Positions 17,707-25,600 of a stretch of 33,387 nucleotides of DNA are shown piece by piece. Within the stretch, counting starts at the first letter, position 1. Every line of letters begins with the position of its first letter. A program made the translations under genes and the position numbers. The notes beneath the pieces were generated by a model. That model was not told the DNA's origin, did no database searches, and was given only the letters and a program-made list of their open reading frames with translations. Source of the stretch: Umezawaea sp039922235 (GTDB taxonomy: Bacteria; Actinomycetota; Actinomycetes; Mycobacteriales; Pseudonocardiaceae); NCBI GenBank assembly GCA_039922235.1, contig JBDSAJ010000874.1, forward strand, positions 1 through 33,387. The letters run 5' to 3'.

Positions 17707-18744
17707 TCAGGACCGGGGTTCCCGCTGCGGCGCGGGTCCGGTGCTCTCCCGAACGGTCAGGACCGGGGGCAGCAGGACGAGTTCGTCCTCAGGCACCTCG
17801 TCGCGCCCGACCTCGGTGATCCGCTTCATGACCTGTTCGACGGCGACCCTGCCGAGTTCCTGCGCCGGGCCGGTCACGGCGGTGAGGGTGGGCGCGTACT
17901 GCTCGGCGAGCGACTCGGGGCACAGCGCGATCACCGAGACGTCCTCGGGAACCGTCCGCCCGGTGGTGCGCAGCAGGCTGAGCAGCGGCCCGATCGCGCC
18001 CTCGTTCTGCACCACGAACGCCGTGGTGTCCGGCCGGTCGGCGAGGATGCGGGCCAGCGTCCCGGCCGTGCTCTCGTACGTGCCCTCGCACGGCCGGTGG
18101 ACGAAGCGCAGCCCCCGCTCCTCGGAGCGCTCCCGGAAGCCCACCAGCGTGCGCTCGGCGTACCCGGCGTGCCTCTGGTACACGCCCGAGCCGTACCCGA
18201 TGAACGCGACTTCCCGGTGGCCGAGGTCGGCGAGGTGGTCGGCGCACTGGGCTCCCGCGCCCGCGAAGTCGTGGTCCACGCAGGACAGTCCGTGCCGGTC
18301 GTCGGGCATACCGATGAGCGCGGCCTGCGTGCCCAATTCGCGCAGCACCGGGATGCGTTCATCGTCCAGCTCGACGTCCATCAGGATCACGCCGTCCGCC
18401 AGCCCGCTCCCCGCGACCCGGCGCACGCCCTCCGGACCCTCGTCGTTGGTGAGCAGCAGCACGTCACACCCGTGCTGCCGCGCCGTGACGGTGACCGAGG
18501 TGGCGATCTGCATCATTATCGGGACGTACACGTCCGCCCGGAGGGGCACCACCAGGGCGACGATGTGCGAGCGCCTGCCTGCGAGCGCCTTGGCCTGGGC
18601 GTTGGGGTGGTAGTCCAGTTCGGCCACCGCGCGCTCGATGCGGCGCCGGGTTTCCTCGGAGATCGTGCGCTTGCCGCTGAGCGCGTAGCTGACCGTGCTC
18701 GCGGACACGCCCGCGTGCCTGGCCACATCGGCGAGTGTCACCAT
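17707..18744 (-). CDS. LacI-family transcriptional regulator 2
   Basis: This 345-residue repressor has an HTH at residues 3-25 (L-A-D-V-A-R-H-A-G-V-S-A-S-T-V-S-Y), a hinge with A-K-A-L-A, and a sugar-sensing domain from about 62. AGGAG lies nine bases before the ATG. It is a clear paralogue of the regulator at 6689-7699 but has Ala where that one has Arg at LacI position 17. It is embedded in the leftward operon, between the permease and GH42, and the divergent promoters at the operon head carry two AAGCGCTT operators. It therefore probably controls both this operon and GH3, responding to an imported oligosaccharide or its product. No operator is visible directly in front of this gene, but two hairpins are. 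Confidence 0.9.
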   Translation of the reverse strand: MVTLADVARHAGVSASTVSYALSGKRTISEETRRRIERAVAELDYHPNAQAKALAGRRSHIVALVVPLRADVYVPIMMQIATSVTVTARQHGCDVLLLTNDEGPEGVRRVAGSGLADGVILMDVELDDERIPVLRELGTQAALIGMPDDRHGLSCVDHDFAGAGAQCADHLADLGHREVAFIGYGSGVYQRHAGYAERTLVGFRERSEERGLRFVHRPCEGTYESTAGTLARILADRPDTTAFVVQNEGAIGPLLSLLRTTGRTVPEDVSVIALCPESLAEQYAPTLTAVTGPAQELGRVAVEQVMKRITEVGRDEVPEDELVLLPPVLTVRESTGPAPQREPRS

Positions 18745-18775
18745 GGGTGCCGCTCCTGCTTGTTCGTACGTTTCC

Positions 18776-18811
18776 GGGCGCTGTGGTGCGCCCTGTGAGG
18801 CAGAGTCTGCC
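18776..18811. other. Two adjacent stem-loops between permease and LacI-2
   Basis: GGGCGC/GCGCCC with a 6-nt loop spans 18776-18793, and GGCAGAGTCTGCC (five pairs, three-base loop) spans 18799-18811, immediately after the permease stop. Together they fill much of the 70-bp gap. They could be partial terminators or mRNA-stabilising hairpins that set transporter above regulator and enzymes. Confidence 0.4.
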
Positions 18812-18814
18812 GAG

Positions 18815-19792
18815 TCAACCCTTGACCGCCCCGGTCAGCACCCCGACGCGGAAGTGCTTCTGCATGAACGGGTACACGAGCAGCAGCGGAACCAGCGTCA
18901 GCACCACCACGGCCATCTGCAGCGCCAGCGGCGCGGTCTGCGAGAACTGCGAGCCGAAGCCGGAGTTCACCGAGCCCGGCAACCCGTTGCCCCGGTTGAC
19001 GTAGGTCAGGAGCACGTACTGCAGCGGCCACTTCTCGCTGTCCGTCGGCATGTAGAGCATCACGTTGAAGAACGAGTTCCAGTAGCCGACGGCGTAGAAC
19101 AGGGAGATGACCGCGGTCACCGCCCTGGACGTGGGCAGGACGATCGACCACAGGATCCGCCAGTCGCCCGCGCCGTCGATCCGCGCCGCCTCGATCAGGT
19201 CGGCCGAGGTGCTGGAGTAGAAGGACCGCAGCACCAGGATGTTGAACACCGAGACCGAACTCGGCAGGATCAACGCCCACCACTCGCCGTAGCCACCGAG
19301 CCCGGTGACGACGAGGAAGGTGGGGATCAGGCCGCCGTTGACGAACATCGTCACCACCAGCAGCACGAGCAGGAAGCGGTGTGCCACCGAGCGAGACCGG
19401 GAAAGCCCGTAGGCGCACATGATCGACACCGCCATTGACACGGCCGTGCCGACCACCGTGATGCCGAAGCTCACCAGCAGCGCGTTGCGCACGGTGGTGT
19501 CTTCCAGCATCACCCGGTACGCCTCGAAGGTCAGGCCGTCCGGCCAGATCACCAGCCCGCCCGCGCGGTTGACCGCCGCCTGGGTGGACAGGCTGGTCAC
19601 TACGATGACCCACATCGGCACCAGCACAGTCGCCAGCACCACGCCGAGGGTCAGGCCCTTGGCGGTCTGCCCGATGGCGGTCGGCGGCTCCTCCCAGGCC
19701 GGGACGGAGGCCCGCTTCCTGCGGCCGAGGGGCGTTCGGCTCGTCGCGCGGGGCTCGGCGTTCGCGCGGTCCGCTACCAGCGTGTCGGTCAT
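18815..19792 (-). CDS. ABC oligosaccharide importer permease (CUT1, LplC/MalG-like)
   Basis: This 325-residue membrane protein has a polar N-terminal tail of about 45 residues and six hydrophobic segments from residue ~48. The EAA loop (D-L-I-E-A-A-R-I-D-G-A, then I-V-L-P) lies near 203-225. The last residues, G-V-L-T-G-A-V-K-G, match the MalG-type tail. Its ATG overlaps the stop of the partner permease by four bases, indicating coupled translation. The sequence belongs to the LplC-like group, which usually works with long lipoproteins such as the one at the operon head and imports oligosaccharides. No ATPase is encoded with it. Confidence 0.9.
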   Translation of the reverse strand: MTDTLVADRANAEPRATSRTPLGRRKRASVPAWEEPPTAIGQTAKGLTLGVVLATVLVPMWVIVVTSLSTQAAVNRAGGLVIWPDGLTFEAYRVMLEDTTVRNALLVSFGITVVGTAVSMAVSIMCAYGLSRSRSVAHRFLLVLLVVTMFVNGGLIPTFLVVTGLGGYGEWWALILPSSVSVFNILVLRSFYSSTSADLIEAARIDGAGDWRILWSIVLPTSRAVTAVISLFYAVGYWNSFFNVMLYMPTDSEKWPLQYVLLTYVNRGNGLPGSVNSGFGSQFSQTAPLALQMAVVVLTLVPLLLVYPFMQKHFRVGVLTGAVKG

Positions 19793-20736
19793 TTGCGATA
19801 CAACCCGTCTTCACCGAAGGCGTGCGCGAGCTTGTTCGCACCCCAGATGAGCAGCAGCGAGATGGCGCTCTTGAACAAGCCCGCCGCCGCGCCGTAGCTG
19901 TAGTTGTTGGTGGCGATGCCGTAGTAGAACGAGAACGTGTCGAGCACGTCCGCCGCCTCGTGGCCGACGGCCTCCCGCTGGATCAGGAACTGCTCGAAGC
20001 CCACCGTCAGCGAGTTGCCGAGGCGCAGCACCAGCATCAGCATGATCACACCCCGCAGACCGGGCAGCGTGATGTGCCACAGCCGCCGCCACGGCCCCGC
20101 GCCGTCCGCCGCCGCCGCCTCGTACTGCTCCGTGTTGATGGCGGCGAGCGCGGCCAGGAAGACGATGATCCCCCAGCCTGCTTCCTTCCAGATCGCCTGC
20201 GAGGTGACGAGCAGCGCGAAGGTGTCGGCGTTGGTCATGATGTCCCAGGTGCTCATGTCCTGGCCGCGCAGGAAGTGGTTGACCACGCCCGCACCGCCCA
20301 GCATCTGCTGGAAGATCGTGATGGCGAGCACCCACGAGAAGAAGTGCGGCAGGTAGACGATCGACTGGATGAAGTTCCGCAGCCGTTCGCTGAGCATCGA
20401 GTTCAGCAGCAGTGCCAGCGCGATCGGGATCGGGAAGAACAGCACCAGCTGCACGAAGCTCAGGTAGAGCGTGTTCCTCAACGCGCCCCAGAACAGCGAG
20501 TCGCTGAACAGGGCCTCGAACTGGTCGAGACCGACCCACTCGCTGTTCCAGACCCCGACCAGCGGGTTGTAGTCCTGGAACGCCGTGAGCAGCCCGAACA
20601 GCGGGATGTAGTTGAAGACCACCAGCAGGAGGACGGCAGGCGCCGTCATCAGCAGCAGTGAGCGGTCTCGCCGGAGCCTGACCCGCAGGCTCGGCCCGTT
20701 CCTCCGGGCAGGTGCCTCCGGGTCGACCGTGCTCAC
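19789..20736 (-). CDS. ABC oligosaccharide importer permease (CUT1, LplB-like)
   Basis: This 315-residue permease has a short charged N-terminus (R-V-R-L-R-R-D-R) and six membrane segments. The EAA loop appears as Y-E-A-A-A-A-D-G-A followed by I-T-L-P. F-Y-Y-G-I-A-T-N-N-Y-S near the C-terminus is typical of the LplB group. The GTG start overlaps the binding-protein stop by four bases (GTGA); the same frame is open far upstream but only as a shadow of the binding-protein gene. It forms the channel with the LplC-like protein. Confidence 0.9.
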   Translation of the reverse strand: MSTVDPEAPARRNGPSLRVRLRRDRSLLLMTAPAVLLLVVFNYIPLFGLLTAFQDYNPLVGVWNSEWVGLDQFEALFSDSLFWGALRNTLYLSFVQLVLFFPIPIALALLLNSMLSERLRNFIQSIVYLPHFFSWVLAITIFQQMLGGAGVVNHFLRGQDMSTWDIMTNADTFALLVTSQAIWKEAGWGIIVFLAALAAINTEQYEAAAADGAGPWRRLWHITLPGLRGVIMLMLVLRLGNSLTVGFEQFLIQREAVGHEAADVLDTFSFYYGIATNNYSYGAAAGLFKSAISLLLIWGANKLAHAFGEDGLYRK

Positions 20737-22409
20737 TGCCCGGTGCCGTACTTCTGGAGGACGTTCTCGTCCGTCCACTGGATCAGCTTGTCGCCGCCGC
20801 TCGACTTCCAGGAGGAGATGGCCTCCTTCACGTCGGAGACCTTCTTCTTCCCGTGGTAGCAGTCCTTGATGGTGTCCTCGACGGCCTGCGCCGCGTCGGC
20901 GGTGTTCATGGAGCGAGGCAGGCTGATGTTCATGTTCCAGAACACCGGCTTCTTCAGGTACTTGACGGTCGCGGCCTGCCAGGCGGCGTAGTCCTTGGTC
21001 ACCACGTCCGAGCCGGGGTTGCTGATCACGGCAGGCGCCGAGGCCAGGAACGGGTACGTCTGGGCCTGGACGGTCTTCTTGCCCTCCTCGGTGGCCGTCG
21101 GCACGCCGTTGACCATCGTGTGGTGGACGCCCTCGACGCCGAAGTTGACCAGCGTGTACTCCGCTGAGCCGTACGGCGCGGCGAGGTAGTTCGCGACCGC
21201 CAGCAACTCCTCGATCTGCTCGGGCTTCAGGTTGTTGTTGAGGTAGCTCATGATGGCGGTGCTGGGGCCCATCCACATCGTCGGCTCGCCCTTGCCGTCC
21301 GCGGTGAAGGCGTTGAAGGAGCCGCGCCGGTAGTTCGGGTTGGCGGCCGTGCCGGACTGGTAGTCGGCGAGGTTCCACGCGCCGGTGCCGTCGCCGCCGA
21401 TCAGCGTCTTCCCGGAGTAGAAGCGGACTTTGCCGTTGGCGTTGTCACCCGCGATCGCGTCCGGGTGCAGGTAGCCCGAGGTCGCGAGCGTGTAGTGCCA
21501 CTCGAGGGCGTCCAGCAGTTCGGGCATGTCGTACTTGTGGACCAGCTTGCCGTTGTCCACCTTCCACTTCAGCGGCACGTTCCACGCGGGGGACAGGTAG
21601 GTCCACACGTCGCCGAACGCCCACACGCCAGCCTTGGCGTCGGTCAGCTCCTTGCCGAGGTTCATCAGGTCGTCGGCGGAGCGCACCTGGTCGGCCGTGA
21701 TGCCCCTGGCCTCGAAGATGTCGCGGCGGTAGTAGGTGGTGCCCGAGACGACGAACCCGCTGGAGAACGACGGGATGCCGTAGATCTTGTCGCCCCAGGC
21801 ACCGGCCTGCCAGCCGCCCGTGGGGATGGTCGCCAGGTTGGGGTACTTCTTGATCTTGTCGCCGGACAGGTAGGGCGTCAGGTCCGCCAGTTGCGTCCCG
21901 GCCAGTTCGCCGACGCTGAAGTTGGGGTTCCACCACGTCGGGAGCTGGATCCAGTCGGGCAGCTTCTTGGAGGCGGTCATGGTGGGGATGATCGTGGCGT
22001 AGTTGTTGCCGTCCGCGGGCTTCATCTCCAGCGTGACGCCCAGCGCCTTGTTCATGGCCTGGTAGAACGAGTTGTCGGCGGGCGGGATCGTGCCCCACAG
22101 CGGCGTCACGGTCGTGTACTTGCCGCCCTTGCCGGGGACGCCCTGGACGGTCGTGGGGCGGTTCGACGGGTAGGTCAGGAAGCCGGGGTCGGTCAGGACG
22201 TCCGCGCCGCCCGCCACCGACGGGATGTCCGGCTTGATCAACGGGTTCGGCACGTGGGCAGGCAGCGCCGCCTTGAGCGCACCGCTGTTCGCGCCGGTCG
22301 TCTGGGTCGCGCCGCCGCCGCAGCCGGAGAGCAGACCCTCCGCCGCGGCGATGCCTGCGACGGAGGCGGTGACGGTGAAGAACCTCCTGCGATTCAACTC
22401 GAACCCCAT
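20733..22409 (-). CDS. ABC oligosaccharide importer, Tat-type solute-binding lipoprotein
   Basis: This 558-residue binding protein belongs to the long LipO-like class paired with LplB/LplC permeases. Its signal combines a Tat-like motif (N-R-R-R-F-F, residues 6-11) with a lipobox L-S-G-C (Cys30), so it is probably exported folded and then lipidated. Long family members commonly bind oligosaccharides rather than monosaccharides; Trp- and Tyr-rich patches are present, but exact contacts cannot be assigned. It opens the leftward operon. Its promoter (TTGCCG/TAGCCT on the minus strand) and an AAGCGCTT operator lie 30-90 bp upstream, shared divergently with GH3. Xyloglucan oligosaccharide is the ligand suggested by the neighbours. 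Confidence 0.9.
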   Translation of the reverse strand: MGFELNRRRFFTVTASVAGIAAAEGLLSGCGGGATQTTGANSGALKAALPAHVPNPLIKPDIPSVAGGADVLTDPGFLTYPSNRPTTVQGVPGKGGKYTTVTPLWGTIPPADNSFYQAMNKALGVTLEMKPADGNNYATIIPTMTASKKLPDWIQLPTWWNPNFSVGELAGTQLADLTPYLSGDKIKKYPNLATIPTGGWQAGAWGDKIYGIPSFSSGFVVSGTTYYRRDIFEARGITADQVRSADDLMNLGKELTDAKAGVWAFGDVWTYLSPAWNVPLKWKVDNGKLVHKYDMPELLDALEWHYTLATSGYLHPDAIAGDNANGKVRFYSGKTLIGGDGTGAWNLADYQSGTAANPNYRRGSFNAFTADGKGEPTMWMGPSTAIMSYLNNNLKPEQIEELLAVANYLAAPYGSAEYTLVNFGVEGVHHTMVNGVPTATEEGKKTVQAQTYPFLASAPAVISNPGSDVVTKDYAAWQAATVKYLKKPVFWNMNISLPRSMNTADAAQAVEDTIKDCYHGKKKVSDVKEAISSWKSSGGDKLIQWTDENVLQKYGTGQ

Positions 22410-22442
22410 GGTTCGGACCCGCCCTTCTTCGTTGAAGTGGTG

Positions 22443-22460
22443 TGTCGAAGCGCTTGAACA
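22443..22460. promoter_or_regulatory. LacI-type operator of the leftward transporter operon
   Basis: TGTCGAAGCGCTTGAACA has a palindromic AAGCGCTT core (22448-22455) and matching outer TGT/ACA. It lies between the -10 box and the start codon of the binding protein. Its first 14 bases recur exactly at 22564-22577. Confidence 0.7.
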
Positions 22461-22468
22461 ATGTGGCG

Positions 22469-22498
22469 AGGCTAGTGACCTGCACCGGGCTGCGGCAA
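22469..22498 (-). promoter_or_regulatory. Probable promoter of the leftward operon
   Basis: On the minus strand, TTGCCG (22498-22493) and TAGCCT (22474-22469) are spaced by 18 nt. The operator core begins 14 bp downstream of the -10 box. The gap also holds a CAAAGATTCTTTG inverted repeat at 22510-22522, upstream of this -35 box. Confidence 0.5.
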
Positions 22499-22536
22499 GA
22501 GGTCAGGCACAAAGATTCTTTGCCAGTACTGGGTAA

Positions 22537-22566
22537 TTGACACCCCTGGCGGGCGCATGGCACTGT
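22537..22566 (+). promoter_or_regulatory. Probable promoter of the GH3 gene
   Basis: TTGACA at 22537-22542 is a perfect -35 box. A weak -10 candidate, CACTGT (22561-22566), follows after 18 nt and overlaps the left arm of the operator at 22564-22579, so a bound repressor would exclude RNA polymerase. Confidence 0.45.
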
Positions 22567-22579
22567 CGAAGCGCTTGTC
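22564..22579. promoter_or_regulatory. LacI-type operator of the GH3 gene
   Basis: TGTCGAAGCGCTTGTC carries the same AAGCGCTT core (22569-22576) as the site 121 bp away on the transporter side. It ends about 13 bp before the AAGGGG ribosome-binding site of GH3. The pair could be occupied together by one tetramer or by two dimers. Confidence 0.7.
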
Positions 22580-22606
22580 TGGATCTTCGTCAAGGGGTTG
22601 TGCCAC

Positions 22607-25432
22607 GTGAGTCTGACGCCTGTGCCCACCGCCGATCGACTGCCGTTCCGCGACCCTGGGCTCGATGTGCGCAAGCGCATCGACGATCTGATCGAACGCC
22701 TCACGCTCGACGAGCGCGTCGCGATGCTGCACCAGTACTCGCCTGCCGTTCCCCGGCTGGGGCTCACCGCGTTCCGCACCGGCAGCGAGGCCCTGCACGG
22801 TGTGGGGTGGCTCGGGGTGGCGACGGTGTTCCCGCAGGCCGTGGGCCTGGGCGCGACCTGGGACGAGGACCTGGTGCGCAGGGTGGCCGAGGCGACGTCG
22901 ATCGAACTGCGCGCGTTCCACCGGCACCGAGCGCCTGCCGCGGGCGAGGGCCCGACGAGCCTCCAGGCGTGGGCACCCGTGGTGAACCTGCTGCGCGACC
23001 CGCGCTGGGGGCGCAACGAGGAGGGCTACTCGGAGGACCCGCTGCACACCGCGCGCCTCGGGGAGGCGTACTGCCGCGGTCTGGCGGGCGACGACCCGTG
23101 GTTCCTGCGCGCGGCCCCGGTGCTCAAGCACTTCCTGGCCTACAACAACGAGGACGACCGCTGCACCACGTCCTCCGGTGTGCGTCCGCGCGTGCTGCAC
23201 GAGTACGACCTGGCTGCCTTCCGGCCCGCGGTGGCCTCCGGCGTGGCGACCGGTGTCATGGCCGCCTACAACCTGGTCAACGGTCGCCCGTGCCACGTCA
23301 GCCCGCTGATCGAGGACGAACTCCGCAGCTGGGTCGAGCCCGGCGGGCACGAGTTGTTCGTGGTCAGCGACGCCGAGGCGCCGTCCAACCTGGTCGACCC
23401 CGAGCACTACTTCGACGACCACGTCGAAGCCCACGCGGCCGCACTCAAAGCGGGCATCGACAGCTTCACCGACCACGGCGAGGACAGCGCGACGCCGGTC
23501 GGCAGGCTCCGCGCGGCGCTGGACCGCGGCCTGATCGACGAGGCCGACGTCGACCGGGCGGTGCGGCGGCAGTTGCTGCTGCGGTTCCGCCTCGGCGAGT
23601 TCGACCCGGAGGTCGACCCGTACGCCGGGATCGGCCCCGAGGTGATCGACAGCCCCGAACACCGGGCGCTCGCCGCCAGTGCCGCCACCGAGTCGGTCGT
23701 GCTGCTGAAGAACGACGGACTGCTCCCGCTGGACCAGGCCCGTGCGCCGCGCGTCGCCGTCATCGGCCCGCTCGCCGACGTGCTGCACGAGGACTGGTAC
23801 AGCGGCACGATGCCGTACGAGGTCACCATCGCGGGCGGACTCGACGAGGCGGTCGGCGAGGTGGTCCGCGCATCGGGCGAGGACCGGGTCGTGCTGCGCT
23901 CCACGACTACTGGCCTACCGCTCGGCGACACCGAGTTCGACGTCGCAGACTGGGGTGGCGTGCTGACCCTGCGATCCGCCGACACCGGCCGTTACCTGGG
24001 CGTGGAGGACGGCGCGCTGGTCGCGGGCGACGTGCGGATCAAGAGCTGGGACGTCCACCAGACGTTCCGGTTGGAGCCCGTCGACGGCGCGGTGCTGCTG
24101 CGCCACGTCCTCACCGGCCGCTACGCCGCCGTCGACCCGGCGAACAGCCGCGTGACCGTCGCGGCCGAAACGCCCGCGACCGCCGAGCGGTGGTCGCGCG
24201 AACTGCTGCGCGACGGCATCGGCGAGGCCCGCGCCGCCGCAGCGGACGCCGACGTCGCGGTCGTCGTCCTCGGCAACCACCCGCTCATCAACGGCCGCGA
24301 AACCCAGGACCGGACGGGCCTCGAATTGCCCGAGACCCAGGCGGCGCTGCTCCGCGCGGTCGCCGAGGTCCGCCCGGAGACGGTCCTGGTGGTCATGAGC
24401 AGCTACCCGTACGCCCTCGACTGGGCCCACGAGCACCTGCCCGCCGTGGTGTGGACGTCCCACGGCGGGCAGGAAACCGGCCACGCGCTCACCGCCGTGC
24501 TCCTCGGCGACGCCGACCCGGCCGGACGGCTGCCGCAGACCTGGTACCGGGGCGACGACGCCCTGCCGCACCCCCTCGACTACGACGTCATCAAGGCGGG
24601 CTGGACCTACCAGTACCACCGCGCCGCGCCGCTGTACCCGTTCGGCCACGGCCTGTCCTACACCGACTTCGCCTACAGCGGCCTGCGGTCGTCGCCGACC
24701 GTGACCTCGGGCGGCTCGGTCGACGTCTCGGTGACGGTGGCGAACACCGGCGCACGGGCGGGCAGCGACGTGGTCCAGCTCTACGTGCGGGCGCTGGACG
24801 CCCGCTACGAGGCACCCCGGTCGCGCCTGGTCGACTTCCGCAAGCTCCGCCTGGAGGCGGGGGAGAGCGAGGAGCTGACGTTCCGGCTGCCTGCGGAACG
24901 GCTGGCCCACTGGGACGTCGCCCGCGGCGCGTTCACGGTCGACCCCGGCGACTACGAGATCGTCGTCGCCCGTTCCGCCGAGGACGTCGTCCTCGACGCA
25001 CCCCTCACCGTCACCGGCACGGCGCCCGCACCGCGCACCGTGGTCGACCGGCACACCTCCGCCGTCGACTTCGACGACTACACCGACCTCGTCATCGTCG
25101 ACGCCACCCGCGTCACCGGTGACGCGGTTGCCCCGGCCGACCCCTCACGACCCGCGACCCTGGTGTTCCGCTCCGCGGACCTGACCGGCGCCGCGGGCGT
25201 GCAGGCGGCGTTGGCGCGGGAGGGCGGTTCGGGGGACGCGCGGCTGGAGTTCCGCGTGGACGACCAGCCCCCTGTGGTGATCGACGTGCCGGTCACGAAC
25301 GACCGCTACACGTGGACCACCGCCGTCGCACAGTTCCCGGAGCCATTGGACGGAGTCCACGACCTGCGGCTGACCCTGCACGGCGACTTCCGGCTCAGCG
25401 GGTTCCGGGTGATCTCGTCCGCAGCCGACTAG
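22607..25432 (+). CDS. GH3 beta-glucosidase-type enzyme with beta-trefoil-like insert and C-terminal CBM6-like domain
   Basis: This 941-residue protein lacks a signal peptide. The GH3 barrel covers about 20-335, with K-H-F at 174-176 and nucleophile Asp255 in V-V-S-D-A. The alpha/beta sandwich (about 355-680) carries R-E-T-Q-D-R (Glu565, a candidate acid/base). It is interrupted at about 433-535 by two repeats of the type L-x-S-x-x-T-G-R-Y-L, resembling a partial fascin or ricin-like beta-trefoil, where related enzymes often have PA14. A fibronectin-III-like domain (about 690-800) and a CBM6-like domain (about 815-941) follow. I chose the GTG at 22607 because AAGGGG lies nine bases upstream; a TTG at 22598 abuts that site. 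It probably removes backbone glucose after xylose release, but xylosidase activity is also possible. It diverges from the transporter operon under a shared type of operator. Confidence 0.87.
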   Translation: MSLTPVPTADRLPFRDPGLDVRKRIDDLIERLTLDERVAMLHQYSPAVPRLGLTAFRTGSEALHGVGWLGVATVFPQAVGLGATWDEDLVRRVAEATSIELRAFHRHRAPAAGEGPTSLQAWAPVVNLLRDPRWGRNEEGYSEDPLHTARLGEAYCRGLAGDDPWFLRAAPVLKHFLAYNNEDDRCTTSSGVRPRVLHEYDLAAFRPAVASGVATGVMAAYNLVNGRPCHVSPLIEDELRSWVEPGGHELFVVSDAEAPSNLVDPEHYFDDHVEAHAAALKAGIDSFTDHGEDSATPVGRLRAALDRGLIDEADVDRAVRRQLLLRFRLGEFDPEVDPYAGIGPEVIDSPEHRALAASAATESVVLLKNDGLLPLDQARAPRVAVIGPLADVLHEDWYSGTMPYEVTIAGGLDEAVGEVVRASGEDRVVLRSTTTGLPLGDTEFDVADWGGVLTLRSADTGRYLGVEDGALVAGDVRIKSWDVHQTFRLEPVDGAVLLRHVLTGRYAAVDPANSRVTVAAETPATAERWSRELLRDGIGEARAAAADADVAVVVLGNHPLINGRETQDRTGLELPETQAALLRAVAEVRPETVLVVMSSYPYALDWAHEHLPAVVWTSHGGQETGHALTAVLLGDADPAGRLPQTWYRGDDALPHPLDYDVIKAGWTYQYHRAAPLYPFGHGLSYTDFAYSGLRSSPTVTSGGSVDVSVTVANTGARAGSDVVQLYVRALDARYEAPRSRLVDFRKLRLEAGESEELTFRLPAERLAHWDVARGAFTVDPGDYEIVVARSAEDVVLDAPLTVTGTAPAPRTVVDRHTSAVDFDDYTDLVIVDATRVTGDAVAPADPSRPATLVFRSADLTGAAGVQAALAREGGSGDARLEFRVDDQPPVVIDVPVTNDRYTWTTAVAQFPEPLDGVHDLRLTLHGDFRLSGFRVISSAAD

Positions 25433-25600
25433 GAACGACGAGCAACCGCACCGGCAGACCTTCCTCCGGCTTTACACCACTTCGGGGGAGCCGGCTCTCT
25501 TCCACAGCCCATTCGTACCCGATACCGAGGAAGCCGGCGGCGGTTCCTGAGGATGTCGGTGAGTTCGCCAAGATCTCTGGCCACTGCGCTCCTGAAGACA
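25433..25600. other. Convergent gap between GH3 and the unidentified gene
   Basis: This gap separates the rightward GH3 stop from the leftward gene ending at 25601. A weak stem CCGGCT/AGCCGG (25466-25471 with 25489-25494, 17-nt loop) is the only terminator-like element. I see no gene or repeat in it. Confidence 0.35.
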
